A stretch of 64,000 bases of DNA from Pleurostoma richardsiae (lineage: Eukaryota; Ascomycota; Sordariomycetes; Calosphaeriales; Pleurostomataceae): positions 620,001 to 684,000 of the forward strand of contig JANBVO010000003.1 of assembly GCA_030052745.1 (NCBI GenBank), written 5' to 3'. Positions 1 through 12,682 of this stretch are shown here, in pieces. Within the stretch, counting starts at the first letter, position 1, and every line of letters starts with the position of its first letter. A program made the position numbers and the translations under genes. The notes beneath the pieces were generated by a model. That model saw only the letters and a program-made list of their open reading frames with translations, did not search any database and was not told the origin of the DNA.

Positions 1-1867
1 GGAGCGGCTAGAGACGAGCACAGAGACCGGTGCAGTGCGGAGGCTGCTTCCTCGGGGGTTAATTGGACAATGGAGCAATATTCCCCCTTCATATTGGAAT
101 GGGACCGCCAAGAGACGTCGGGACAACGGCGGCCCCTTGCATTGGGCTCTCCGCCCGCCTCCCTTTCCCATGGTGCAGGAGGGTAGTATCGGCCGGGGGT
201 TCAGTTGACGTGGTCGACTGGTGAAGATGGTGTCAAAGATCGTCTCTGGCGATCCACTGGAGAAGGCGATATGCCTGGGGTTTTCTATGGGGATGTGCTT
301 CCTTCTGGTGATTTGACTTGCTCCTCACCATCATCACTACCTGGAAGGTCGAGACCTCGACCTCGACGCTATGCCTCCGGAACTTCGTCTAACCGGGGTC
401 GTATTCTTGTTCGCGACTCTTGCCAGTCGCAGTCGAACCAACGAGGAGCCACCTACTGGACGGCGCCGATCTACGTCGACGGATTCGCACCGGTGTCGTG
501 GCGGACAGCCTGCAGATGTCGCCTTTGCTCGCCCATGGTCTAGAAACACACCGTGCCACCCAAAAGTGCATCCGCTCCTTCAGCCTCAGCGATCACAGGA
601 GCCTCATGTGGCGACTACAAGTCCTCCGCGAATGGCGTCTCCTGTGCGTAGCGGGAGGAACTCCCCGCTCGGGGAAAGATCAACGCGACGGTCGCCGCAT
701 GATGCCTCGGACATGCACGTCCCGCACTCGCGACACTTACAAGCTCAAGGGGCGGTATATAATTAGCAACAAGCTCGAACAAGAGGTTTATCTGATCCTG
801 CGCACATATTCGGTTTCGAATATGGCAGATGAACGGACTTCCGCATCACTTTGACGTGGTGGCGAAACGACCAAAAGAGAATGCTTACGAAGGGCTATAG
901 GTAGCTTGGGTAGCTACTTGGCTATCGATGTGCGCTTTGGGAATAGCTGGAAAGAGAAATCAAGGAACTTCCCCAGCCGTGCATTCGGCAGAGAGTAGAA
1001 AGACGAGCTGCACCCGCAGGAATGGTTAATGGCCGAGGTCTGGCAACGAGGCAGTTGATGGCCATGCAGTCAGTTGCAGAAATCCTGGCAATGACTGCAG
1101 GAGGCAAAGTATCAAACCAGCTCCCGACCAGGAGCCTTGGGAACGCCATTCGTCGTGCTTCCGGCAGCTTGCGGAATTGGCCATTGGCCCATAGAACATG
1201 CGCATTTGCATCGCTTTCCACTTTGAGACGAGGAGGAATGGCCTAGACCTGTCAAGCCTGTCAGTTAGCAGCCTGGTAGTTCATCTCTGGCATCCAGCTC
1301 GCCGTTTCGTGTGTGGCAAAGGTGCTGCAGAACAGGCGGCTGATGCAACCGTCAGCAAGGTTGAGGTGAAGTTGACGAAATTCGGGCTCGACTTGCAGAT
1401 AAGCGACGGAGGACAGACATCCTAACCGCTGGACTCACCCGCTCGGTACAGGGCGTGTGAGCCGGCCTATTGGTGTCCGCAGAGAGGCCATGGTGAGAGC
1501 ACACAAGCCAAATCTCCGCAAGGTCCACCGGAACCCCAGACATCCGTTCATCGATTGTAAGATACGCCAGGGGAAGGGAAGCACTGGCCTTCAAGCCGGA
1601 GAATTTGCGCCGCCCCTGTCGTTGGCCACGACTCTGGTGTCAAGGGTTAAAGGGGTTGCTGGTGAAGGTCGAGATGAGCCGACGTCAATAATATCCACGA
1701 GGCTCGCGGTCCACGATGCTATTGGGACGGAGATTTCTCGACCGTTTTACACGTCGCATTCTCGTGGTCGCTTTTCCAAGCGGCCTTCTGGAAGGCTTGC
1801 GCTGGCGCTGGCGGCGAACTACAGCAAGCCGGTTTGACTGGGCAGGAGAACTCGATACAGGAGGAGA

Positions 1868-1887
1868 GGGGGGGGGGGGGGGGGGGG
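1868..1887. repeat. Mononucleotide run, 20 G
   Basis: Twenty consecutive G on the + strand, inside DNA without a supported gene. It could form a G-quadruplex and is a likely site of length error in sequencing. Confidence 0.9.
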
Positions 1888-4800
1888 TTTATTGGCGCAT
1901 ACTCGCGTATAGCGGTTCAACAAGTCAATCAATGCACTCCGTGGCGAGCGGGCTGATAACCACACCGGTGGTAATATAGCCGTACAACAGCCACGTTGGA
2001 GGTGAAGAATGATTGGATTCTGAGACAGGGAAGCTAACGACAGCAAAGTCGATTGATGTGGCAGGAGAAGTGTGTAGCATGGCGATTGGCCAATTGTAGC
2101 ATCTTGAAGACATTTGGATCTTCGCTGCCTCGCCAGCCGAGCGGTATCAGGCTGCGAGCCATTCTGCGCTGCTGTTGAGGAGATTTGAGAGACAGGAGGA
2201 ACGAAGTCTCACCGAGGCATCCGAAGGTTGTGTCGTTCGGAGATGAAGCATCAATATATGCGCCTCGCTAACTAATCCGGGACAACGAGACTGGAAGACC
2301 ACCCCTAGACCTGCAGCATAACAAGTAGAGAGCTGTTGCTGTTTCTAGTGTCTGGCAGTCCCCCGAGCTTTGAAGACACAGGCTCGTAAGGCGTCAATCG
2401 CTGCCAAGGACGCTGCTGCCTATCGCCAACGAACAGGTTGCATTGAGCCAACAGGGACATCGCAATATATTCTCCTTTCGCGGTTAGTGCCGATGCGAGA
2501 TGGCTGATTTGATGTCGGTGCTTAATCCCTGTGATATTACTGACAGACTCGCGGCACGATATTGATACCTAGAGAGCGTGGGCTTGATGTCTCGTCAGCG
2601 TGGATCACGCTACCAACAAGGTATGCATGCCGTGATTCGCGCCCCGCGAGACGGTTTCTTCCGTCTCTTCTCGTCGTCCGCCGCCTGGAGGAGCGCCAGG
2701 GGCAGCGGTGGGCGAGAGCAAGGCGACGCCAGGGTCGCGGAGCTGGTGTGGTCCGTCCGACTGCTGGTTTTCTGGGCATTTCAGCACGCCAGCCGGTGCG
2801 AGAGCAGGCGATCAGGCACTGGCGCACTGCACGACGCCACGCTACCGAGGGCGGCGCGAATTGCGATTCTCGATCCGAGCGGGGAGACGCCGCTTGAACA
2901 GGGGACAAAGGAGTTGTTGCGTCCGCCGTTGCTAGACGCGTGGGTCGAAGAAACGGCGCGGGCAGCCCCCTGTCCACTTTTGCTTTACGCGTAAGGGATA
3001 TGGCAGCGGCTGGTTGGCCAGACTGAAAATTGAGGCGCCAGGAACCCGCTCGGGCTGGTACCTAGCCAACAGGCCTTGTACAGTGACGTACCGGTGTCGA
3101 AAGGGAGTGGGCCGCGAACATGAGGTCCTTCCCGTGTGGGCGTAATCCCGAGCCCCGTGCAGATAGAAAGAAAGCTGCAGCCCCGATTTCCAGCTACGTA
3201 CCTTTAGCTAAGGTATCTAAGGTATCTCTCCTTACACAGTACCGTGTGTCGGAACTACGGAGACCGGGCACCGAGTCAGATACTGTGCAAAGTCGATGCT
3301 GTCGACGCTGTTTGCTGAGACTCAGCTCTGGAGCTTGTGCCCTGCAGACTTCCCGATGGTGCATGATGAGAGTCAGACTTGGGTCTGACCGGCCCCTGCT
3401 AGAGTACATACATAGTAGTAGGGCAGGGAGTGCACAGAGCAGGCTGACGGTAGCATTGAGTGCGTCATTCTTAGCAATTGAACGTGAACATCGAAAATCG
3501 GGCCAGGGGCTTGTTCACCACATTCTTCACCAACCCGACCGATCCGCAGGCGGGCTGGACGATGGTGGCTTGCGGCATCCCAGATCCCCAGGTGCTCCGT
3601 TGATGAGCCACTCCGGCGAGGTGCAAAGGTGCAACCGCAAGCAGCAAAAGACAAACGTGGGGTCGAGGGATCAGCGGACAGCATGCGGCCCCAGTCTTGG
3701 TTGCTGCAAGACTGAACATGATTTGCCTGTCCGTTCGTTCGGCAGGACAAGAAACAGAACGCCCAAGATGTTCCCATTCCGGCACTCTGCCTGTCTTACC
3801 TGCTCCGGGCGAGGGCTGGGTTAGGGTGAGCGGCCCGGGCATCTCATAGCTGTGCTCTTCCCAAACGATGGGAGGCCGTTGGAGAAGGGATCCGTAATAT
3901 ATCGGGCACTGGATTCCCGCCGAATCAAGCAGAAAAGCTTGCTTTCTCTCGTCATTGTCGTCCTTGCGACATGGGAGTGTTGGCAGCACGGCAGCAGGAG
4001 TTGCCAGAAGCTATGCCATTTCCAATTTCCCATTCCAAGTTTTCAAAGCATGGGGGGTGAGCGATGGAGCATGGGAGCCGTCTCCCCCAGTTCCAGACTC
4101 CTTTCCTGGCCACCCTGCTAGGAACGGGACGGCTCCGCCCCCTTCGCCCCCTGGCCAACCCTGCCAGAGCACGCTCTCTTGGTCTCAATCTCCGCGTCCT
4201 TGTCTTGGGGATCAGACGATCTCGTCGGCCGGCTTTTGAATAAAAATATCTCGAACTCCGAGATGCGGGTCAGCCGCTGGTACGGTAGCCGACGGCCGCG
4301 GAAGCTCTGGGCGCCCTTGAGCAGCATGGGAGTCCCCTGTCTGGGATGCATGGCAAGCTCCAATTCAAATCTTGCCGGCTGCACAGACTTGATGTAGCGG
4401 GTACTTTGCCGTATCAGCCGGTGCGACGCTGGCCAAGGCAGGGAGCAGCTGGTATCTGCTACCGCTGCAGCATTCAAGATAACGCCGGTGGATTCAGAGC
4501 GGGTAAAGGTCCGGCCAGTCAGTGAGAAGGAGTGGCCTGTCTCCGGAGTCCTCGGATGTGGTCCATGTGGAAAGTACGACCCCTCCAATCCGTCCATGCC
4601 TCGAGATATGTTGCTATTTTGCTGCTATTGCTGCTGATAAAGCACACGACGTTAAGCTGTCTTGAGCGAAGTGCTACTCTACCCTATACGAACTTACGGC
4701 GGAACCCAGGTAAAGGGGGGCTATCCCGTCAAGATGCAGCGTGAAGATAACACGGAAACGCCACGAAGCAAGCCCACATGGTGCCCTCTAGTGTAGCTTG

Positions 4801-5136
4801 CTCGGTCGGTTCTGCAGGAAGATCGAAGCGAGAGCGCGGTTCGTCGATGACAAGGATGGAACTGCTCCTTCCAGCGGACGCCTGGACAGTCCTGGCTGCT
4901 GGCAGTCCACGTCGCGATGGCAAGATGGGTCCGGTACTCCTGATCTACAACTGATCTCCCATGGGGTTGTTCATGTCTAGATGTAACCATGGCACATCGC
5001 CTACGTAAGGCCGTTGAGCGAGACAATTGCTTCTCGAGCGAAACAGACGGTTCTCCAGAGACAAGACGGGCGATACCCCTGAAAGAAACCCGGGAGGAGG
5101 TCGGTCATGTCATGTTGTTTTCTGCGTGGCCTTTGC

Positions 5137-5154
5137 TTTTTTTTTTTTTTTTTT
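5137..5154. repeat. Mononucleotide run, 18 T
   Basis: Eighteen consecutive T on the + strand, in intergenic DNA. No target-site duplication or element body is visible next to it, so I do not call it a retrotransposon tail. Confidence 0.9.
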
Positions 5155-5882
5155 CGGGGTACAACGCGGATTCCTTGACGCGGTCCCGCGTATTCAGCAG
5201 CAGGACGCATATGCGATGGAGCCTGAGCTGCGCAAGCTGCGCACATAATATTGGGGCCAGGGTTGGCAGACTGTCAAGTGGTCCCCATGCAAGGCCACGC
5301 CTGCAAACCAGAAGACGAGAAAGACAACCAGAGCAGCCAAGCTCTGCCCACAAACGCGCGGCGTCCGGCCGGCGATGGACACCCCACAACGCCTATCAGG
5401 GCCGCCCGCACACAGAGATCAACGCAGATTCACCCGAGAGCTGCAGTTGCAGTGTCACGGGCTTTTGCTCCTTTCCAGGGTCTTTCCCCGTCCATGTTGT
5501 TGGTCGACGCGTGACCCCGAGAGCTCGACTGCCGAGAACATAAGCACCACCGTTCTTTGCTGCTTGTTCTTTCGTTGCGAGCAGTCAGTCATTCTCGAAG
5601 TGGCGATTATTGAGCATTGTCTGCCTCAGTTTTCTCGAGATCCATGTAGACTTCAAAACTTCTCGTGGACAAGCGCGAGCACCTGGAGCGTTTCTTCCTC
5701 GCCTCGTTCGTTTAATCGCATCCACTCCGAGAGAGGCTACCTCAGCTACCTTAGCAGCTTAGAGCTACCATAGTACCCTACGGAGAACTCCAGTTCCCCG
5801 GCTAGATGCACTAAAAGCACTTCCCCGTACGTGCCTATCGCCCGAGGTGCGTCCATCCCTCTCTCCACCCAAAGCCTCAAGC

Positions 5883-5898
5883 CAGTCAGTCAGTCAGT
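5883..5898. repeat. (CAGT)4 microsatellite
   Basis: Four perfect CAGT units followed by a degenerate fifth and sixth unit. Intergenic. Confidence 0.8.
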
Positions 5899-7364
5899 TA
5901 GTCAATCAGGCGAGGTACCTGCCGGCTAGACGTGCCAGCTTTTTTTCGTGTATGGCGGCGGCCCTGCGGGAAAAAGGGAAAGATTGCAATGTACCAGTCA
6001 GTCACTAGAGTAGAGGTAGAGCAAAGCAAGCTGAGGTACGGAATACATGCTGCAGGGCGGCGTTGCTGGGCACGGCCGGCGTACCGTATCTGTCCTTCAT
6101 CCCATCCCTCCTCTGCCACCCGCGGGCAGACCCCAGAATTCCAGGGCCCGGAAAAGCACCTGCTAGGTCACTGCATGTAGGTGCCGCGTACTGCCACCGC
6201 CGCAGAGTACATGGGGGGTACCTTGCTGGCCGGACACGAGCGCCGAAACGCGCAAGCAATACACAGTACACAGCCATTGCCGCTCTCCACCTCTGCAATT
6301 TTCCTCCTTCTCTCATGTTTCCATCTCCCTTCTCTTAAACTCTATTTCCTCCTTTCCCGCACGAGGCCGTTGTCCGTTGTCCCACGAACACACATCTCCA
6401 ACCGCCGGGCCAGCAGAGCTCACCATACACGGAGTCCCTGCTGTGTCGTCTCTTTTCTCTTCTCCTTCGCCCCGTCGTCGCCCGCACTCGTTTCGTCCGC
6501 TCGTTACCTTTGGTCCATTGCCGCCGCAGGGACATCCTGACATGTCGAAAGAGGATTAGAGGGGATTTTTTTTCCTGACCGCCGCGGCCTATCAATCGAA
6601 GCTAGGGACGCCAAAAAAAGCCAGCCCCCGAGGAGACCCCCCCCCAGTCTTCCAAGGAAATTCAACTGGGCCCGTCTCCAGCCAATTCACATCCACCTCT
6701 GCAGACCTAGGCACACGTCCACCGAAGCCACGATCTCCGGAGTCCTGCTCCCCCAGGCGTCACGCTCGTTAATCCCGTCCTGTCCTTGCTCCTTCTTTTC
6801 AGCTCGACACGCTCGCTGCTGCAGTTCTGCTGCATTCCAGTTTAGACCTGCACTGCGCTACGCTGTCCGCCCAGCACCCTAACCGTGTCGCATCATTCTC
6901 GGGTCGCCTCAGCTACTGCTGCATCACCGAACCAAGCGTGCACCGGATGGGTCTGTGTCCTGCCACCGTCACTCCCATCTCCCGACCTGCTGCAGCCCAG
7001 TCCTGAATTTCCGTCGCTCGACGATTTCACTGCTAGAGCCACCGCCCGCTCACCACCGCGAGAACGCAATTCCACCGCATCCGAAGGGAGGGAGGGAAAT
7101 AGAAAAGAACAAAATAACTGCCCGATACACAAAGAGGGTGGGAAAAAACGGTCATCCACACGCAAGACCGCCCCGGAGGACACGCCAGAAGAGAGGACAG
7201 CTGCCACAGGGAAGGCCGTCTTCGATTGCCGGTGGTACAAGGCTACATCACCGCGACCAGAGGCGCGACCCGTCTTCCGAGCGCAGATCGCAGGAGGCGC
7301 ACGCTGTGAAGACGCACTTCTCGACACACTTGGCCAGCCCGCTATTCCACATTAGGCGCCTACC

Positions 7365-10093
7365 ATGGCACCCATGACGCCCCGGCTCAAGATATTATCA
7401 GGTTGGTCTTTCAATTCGTCGTGCGCGCTTCTGTTGCCCCTAGCCGTCTCTGTCCGTACTTGAGCTCGCCCGTGGTTTCAAGTGCGACACTACGTCTTTG
7501 AGAACGCTGGGCTACTCTTCTCCCACAACCTCCACCCGTCCCACTGCCCTCAATATCTAATCTCTGTCTCCCCTCACGCTCGTTTTCTTATACTCTTGTT
7601 TGGGATCGCTGCACATGCATCCCCAATTGGCGTGTCGACATGGCGGACAGTGAGCTAATGAACGTGGTGTCAGTTGGCGGAAATCCGGTTTCTGCTTTCC
7701 TGTCCTGGCGACTCCAGGCCACCAACGCCTGCGACGTTACCCTCGTCTGGAAGTCCGGCTATGACCATGTGGCCCAGTATGGGATCTCATTCAAGTAAGT
7801 GACGGCTTAACCTGCTCAGGCAGGCGGCGGTGGTCTAATTCGGCGTCCAGATCTCCAGTGTTTGGCAACGAGCGGTTCAAGCCTCGACATGGTAAGTAGT
7901 TCCATCTTATGGCCTCGCGATCAGCTACTAACCCGGTTGCAGTCGTCAAGACTCCTGAAGAAGCGGCGATGCGCAAAGAGGGTGCATTTGACTATGTCAT
8001 TCTCTGCATCAAGGCTCTCCCCGACGTCTACGACCTCGCATCTGTCATCGATTCGGTCGTTACCCCACAGCACACATGCATCCTGATCAATACTACGCAC
8101 ACGCTAGGCGTTGAGTCCGCGATAGAAGAAAGATATCCGACCAACGTCGTCTTGTCGCTCGTTTCAGGAGCAGAGCTCTCCCAGCTGGGGCAGAGCGAGT
8201 TCGAACACACGGGCTCAACAGAAATATGGGTTGGCCCGGCCAACAAGAACGCGAACATTCCTGCGTCGATACAAGACGACATGGCGCAGGCCCTTGCGAT
8301 GACCCTGAGTACCGGTCAGGTTGATTGCAAGGTGTCGCCGAACATCCGACAGCAGCAGTATGAGAGGGTCATCGGGTACGTGCATTGTCTTTCGACTCCG
8401 GTATGCCTTTTTCGACTAACAGAGCCGCAGTCCTATTGCCTTCCACCCCGTGAGTGTCATGTTTGAAACACCAAACCATGCTGAGCTGCTCAAGAAGGTT
8501 GGCGTGTCAGCTGTCGTCAATGGCGTAATCGATGAGTTGTTGGCACTGGCGGTGTCTCAGGGATGCAAGTTCCCGGACGACTTCAAGCAGAAGACGATAG
8601 AGGAGATGACCAAACCACAAAGCACCGACAGCATCATGTGGCAGGATTACACTGCAAGGCGGCCAATGGAAGTGGAAACTTACCTTGGCTCGCCCGTGCG
8701 GCTTGCCACGGAGGCTGGCATCAAGGTCCCGCGCATCGAGACTTTGTACGCTGTCCTATCGAATCTTAATGTTGTTAATCGCCAGAGACCGAAGACCGAG
8801 CCGGCGGTGGCAGCTGTACCACCAGCGGCTCCTGGCTCGCCGACTACCATTGCCTCACCTGTCCCGCGGATGTCGCAGACCACCCCTCGGATGGCATCAA
8901 ACGGAATGATGAACGGTAACGGGCCGCCACGACCACGACCTAGGGGATCATCGTCGATGGGCCTTCCACCACCAGGAATGCGGCGTCCGCCCATGAATGG
9001 CGGCCCGCCGAATGGCTACCGCCCGTCAATGAACGGTCCGCCGAACGGATACTCATCGCGCGCCGCTTCAAGGCGGGGTTCCATGGAAGGTGCTGATTTG
9101 GAGGAGTTCAGTCACTTGGTCGTATACGACGATATCCCGGAGGGGGGCGAGGCGGGGTACCCAGAGCAGCAAGACGTGGGCATGCGGGAGCGTGAGCTTC
9201 AGTTACGCCAGCGTGAACTTGCTCTCCGGGAACAAGAGATGCGTATGAGGCGCGGCCCTCCGCCGGGCAGGCGAGGTCCTCCCGTCTCAATGCGCAACGG
9301 GGGGTTTGACGAGGACGACGAGGACGACGATTACTTCGATCCGGCATCTGCGCCAGCTGCGCCCATGATTGACCCTGATAACTTCGACATGATGAGTGTC
9401 ACCTCCAAGAAGAACCGCAAGATGCCTTCAACATCGGCTGCTCAGTTCCGCAAGAACCCAGAGGCGGATACGATGTCCACGAGAGGTAGCCGCTTCCGCC
9501 CGAGCTTTGGCAGGAATCGTTCCAGCCAAGTCATGAGCCAGGTGCCTGGCCTCCACGACAACATCTTGGACGACCCGCTCATGGGATACTCATCCAACAG
9601 ATATGGCAATGTCGATCGGGGGATGATACACCAGGCTGAATCCCGCACTAACTCTCTGACCGCGGCGCGCCTAGACGAGCTCCAGTATGGAGGAGGACCG
9701 CCGATGGGCATGAATGGCGGGTATCCTCGCAGAGTCAGCCAGTCACCCGGCAACCCTTACAGCCCGTCGATCCGTGGAGGAAACGGCAGGCCTTCCCCGC
9801 CGAACGGATTTGGCGGGCCTCCCATGAACGGAAGACCCTCACCTCCGAACGGCGTCCGGCAGCCTGTACCGCAGTACCCTCCGGGTCACGGGAACGCTGT
9901 TGCGCCGCAGCAGGTTGAGCAGCATGTCGGGGTGAGCTCTCTCCAACCGCCAGTGGGCAAGAATGTGCGAAGTCTGACCGGCAGTGCGAGTGCCAGCGCG
10001 GGGAGTGGTGAGTCCGGTCAGCTCGACTCTGAGCCGTCTGCGCACAGCAGCCAGAGCAGTCTAGGCCCGCGCCCTCCGATCGGTGTGCGTTAG
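7365..10093 (+). CDS. Ketopantoate reductase-like (ApbA/PanE) protein with long disordered tail
   Basis: Model: exons 7365-7401, 7674-7794, 7851-7891, 7943-8375, 8431-10093; 764 residues. The N-terminal part (to about residue 310) has the Rossmann start ILSVGGNPVSAF and the order of segments of the ApbA/PanE family, which reduces 2-dehydropantoate with NADPH. Fungal relatives of this long type may not be biosynthetic enzymes, so the substrate is not assigned. The remaining roughly 450 residues are Pro/Gly/Asn/Arg-rich with repeated PPNG and PPMNG units, an Arg/Glu-rich heptad-like helix and an acidic DEDDEDDD patch, so mostly disordered. I chose ATG 7365 (context ACCATGGC) because the alternative in-frame ATG 7640 lies in what looks like the 3' end of intron 1: a CTAAT branch site and TCAG acceptor follow it. 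The first donor (GTTGGT) is weak, so a start at 7640 (763 residues) stays possible. Confidence 0.82.
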
Positions 10094-11892
10094 AAGCGCC
10101 TGCCGGGGTTCGGCGCGCTTGTCTCGCGTCAGGGAAGGGAAAGCTTTCCGGGCTGAGCCGCAGTCTTGACACTCGGGCTGTGGCGTCCGGGGCCTTTCAA
10201 GCTCCTTCCTGCTCTAAAGTGGCCTTGCGGCTCTCCCGTTCTACGTTGGGGAGCACAACCTTTCAGTGGAACGGGAAGATCACCTGGTCGACACGAAACG
10301 AAGCACAAAAGCAACATACGGTTTAGAGGGAGAGGATGGAGTTCTTGGGCTATTAACAATGGGGAACCAGCTTCGCACATAATCTTTAGTGGCCCTTGTC
10401 TTTCTCCTTTCCCCTTTAGGGGAGGAAGAAGAAAGAAGGGGGGCTCGAGTACATAGTAGGCATTGGCATGAGAACGAGAGAAAGACAGACACAGACACAC
10501 ACACATGGAGCTTTTTATCTATAACTTCTGGTAATAACTGCTGCTGCTTGCATTGGTGGGTTGGTTGGAGGGAAAGGGAAACTGGCTTTTGCTTGCTTGC
10601 TGCTGCTCTTGCTGGTGGTAGTGGTGATGGAAACGATAACTCGGACGGAGGGGTGGAAGGAAAGGGAAGGGAAAGGGCCTACACTACTACTTGTCGACTC
10701 TTTTTCTTCCCTCGTTTGCTTAAGAACGATAGCATATAATATTCCGAGCAGAAACCGGACCCGGGGGAAACTCCCGAGGGAGTTTTCCTCGTTCGTTTGG
10801 GGGAATGGAAAGGAGCGATGAGGACTGCACCTGATGATTGCTTCGAGCCTCGTTGTGCTGTGCCTCGTTCCTGTGAGATGTGAAGATCATGAGACTGCAT
10901 AGATTCCGACGCTGTGGTCATGGCGGTGACTACATGTTGGCCCCTGGAGGCTTTTTATTTTCCTTTCTCCAACGTTAGCAACTCTTCTCTTCGTGACATG
11001 CATATTGGGTCTGGACGGGCAAGCCAAGGGTCCAGGAATGCCAGTTTACAACCAAGCTCTCAGTGAGCTGTGGTAGTCCCCTACGTTCGGATACTCTCAA
11101 CTGCCTACTTCTTGGCGACTCCATTACAAGACCACAGGACGACTAGGAGGGAGCGGCAAAGAGGTAAGCATATTTGAGCCCTCGACGGGTACTGGAGTCA
11201 GGTGGCATGTTTCCCTTTGGCAGCTTGTGTTGAGGGCAGCAGGCGGGTAAAGTACGAGAGAATCACGGCAGCCAAAAATCGTGATGTACTAGGGATGGCT
11301 ACTTGATCCGCAGAACAGGTCATCACAGAAGATGCATGAAGGGTAGGACAGTGGCTTCTTTGCCAGGCTACACCTGGGTCGATAACCTGTGCCTGTCGAG
11401 CGAACAACAAGGCGAACTGATCTATCTTCAATAAGTCATGGAGGAGACACGGGTGTCGCTCGTAGGAGAGAGGCTCTTTCCTCTCCGACTTGAGCTTTGC
11501 GCCTGTGTAAACATACATCCCATGACACAGCGTCTCCCTGGGTTGAAAAAAGTCCCGTGAGGAGGATGGAGATTGAGGACAGGAATCAAACCGCGGCACA
11601 TCACGACTCCTGGTTGCACGAGCAAGCCTCTAGATCCTCACACTTAGGGATCAGGAATAGGAAAGGCAATAGAAAAATGCAAGACTGGCACATCCCTCTA
11701 ATCGAAACAAGCCTCGGAATCGGGACACTTTTCCCTTCTCGTATCTGCTCCCCTACGTCTACCCGCCGCTCATTGGGGTTGTGCAACTCTCCCACAGCGG
11801 CGCACATATATATGTATACCTGTCCGAGGTGGTCGGCTCTCCGGCGTCGTACATGGCTTCAAGGCTTATCATAATCTTCCTGCGTCTGCACT

Positions 11893-11920
11893 GCAGCAGC
11901 AGCAGCAGCAGCAGCAGCAC
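11893..11920. repeat. (GCA)9 trinucleotide repeat
   Basis: Nine uninterrupted GCA/CAG units, not inside a supported coding region. Candidate polymorphic marker. Confidence 0.9.
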
Positions 11921-12049
11921 GACGGTGGTTTATACTGTGGCTGCTTTGCATCGTCATCCCGAAGGGAACATCCGTCCTCACGCGGTGCGAACGACGATAC
12001 TAGGCGCTGGATGTCGATGAATCGACCGGGGAAAGTTGGTTCTATAATA

Positions 12050-12067
12050 ATATATATATATATATAT
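12050..12067. repeat. (AT)9 dinucleotide repeat
   Basis: Perfect alternating AT run between the reductase-like gene and HSK3. Confidence 0.9.
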
Positions 12068-12547
12068 CAATCTACGTAGGGCACTATGGAAAATGATGAT
12101 ACATCCAAGATAGTCCAAGAAGACTCCGGCTCGAGTATCGATTCAAACGAATACTAATTCAGATAACCACATCGAATCAGGATATTGACATCAACATCTC
12201 CGTGCCTTCGCAGTCGACAAAGTTGACGCCCGTGGCTTGGCGGTTGTCCCGATGTGCGCCCCGGCTGCACGCCCCGCGGCGGTGGTCGCATCCGCACGGA
12301 CCACGGGGAGGTGGGATGGCGTCTCCCGCGCGGGGCAGAGGGGCCACGATTGTTTTCGCGTCATGCACGCCCGGCGCGACCACTTGAACCAGATGCGAAA
12401 AAAAGCAGGGCTTTTTCCCACCCGAGATCCGAAAAGCCCTTGAAGGTGGGCTTGGCCTCAAGTCTCAGATTTGCCCTTGTGTGACCACCCTGCAGGCTGG
12501 TGCGACCAAGCCTTTTCCCTGCCGGTCAACAAACAACTGCTCTGTTG

Positions 12548-12553
12548 ACGCGT
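12548..12553. promoter_or_regulatory. ACGCGT (MCB-like box) upstream of HSK3
   Basis: The hexamer ACGCGT lies 135 bp before the HSK3 start codon. In yeasts this is the core site of the Mbp1/Res1-type MBF factor that drives G1/S genes. A six-base match is weak alone, but see the matching sites before SMC5 and the CANIN gene. Confidence 0.35.
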
Positions 12554-12682
12554 CGGGTCCCTCTGCACCGGGCTCCGTCCCCTCGGTCTGGGTTGCCTCA
12601 CCGAGAAGAGATCCGTGCGTCCGGGACGATCGTCTCTGGGTAGCAGATAAGGCTGCAAGAGCTATACTCGTGAGACATCGCC

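Larger units (their letters stand above)
1..7364. other. Gene-poor left arm, no gene supported
   Basis: Open frames occur on both strands (for example 371-766 on +, 2587-2994 on +, 4118-4597 on -). None shows a family motif or a convincing exon chain, and several overlap one another on opposite strands. Simple repeats lie at 1868-1887 (G), 5137-5154 (T) and 5883-5898 (CAGT). From about 6.3 kb the + strand turns C/T-rich, as expected for the promoter and leader of the reductase-like gene at 7365. No tRNA or transposon ends seen. Confidence 0.5.
10094..12682. other. Intergenic stretch with microsatellites
   Basis: This holds the 3' flank of the reductase-like gene and the promoter of HSK3. A CA-rich run lies near 10481-10506, (GCA)9 at 11893-11920 and (AT)9 at 12050-12067. 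Open frames here are short and on both strands, and I find no exon chain. Confidence 0.5.

Noticed and set aside
70-766. Open segments on + (70-183, 205-543, 371-766) with partly protein-like sequence at the window edge.
   Set aside because: The segments are in different frames, no splice pair joins them convincingly and no domain is visible. A decayed or edge-cut gene is possible but not supported.
2578-2994. GC-rich open frame of about 138 codons on +.
   Set aside because: Equally long frames exist on the other strand at the same place, which is what high GC content alone produces. No motif.
3820-3830. Single TTAGGG at about 3822, checked as telomere-like repeat.
   Set aside because: Only one copy; chance occurrence.
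3471-4033. Open frames on - (3471-3989, 3821-4033) meeting a GTAAGA donor-like site at 3812.
   Set aside because: Two overlapping frames compete, the longer starts with GTG rather than ATG, and no acceptor exon continues the chain.
4118-4597. 159-codon ATG frame on -.
   Set aside because: No recognised domain, no neighbour context and composition like the surrounding DNA.
5137-5154. T-run considered as the tail of a reverse-strand retroposed element.
   Set aside because: No element body, no target-site duplication and no reverse-transcriptase-like frame next to it.
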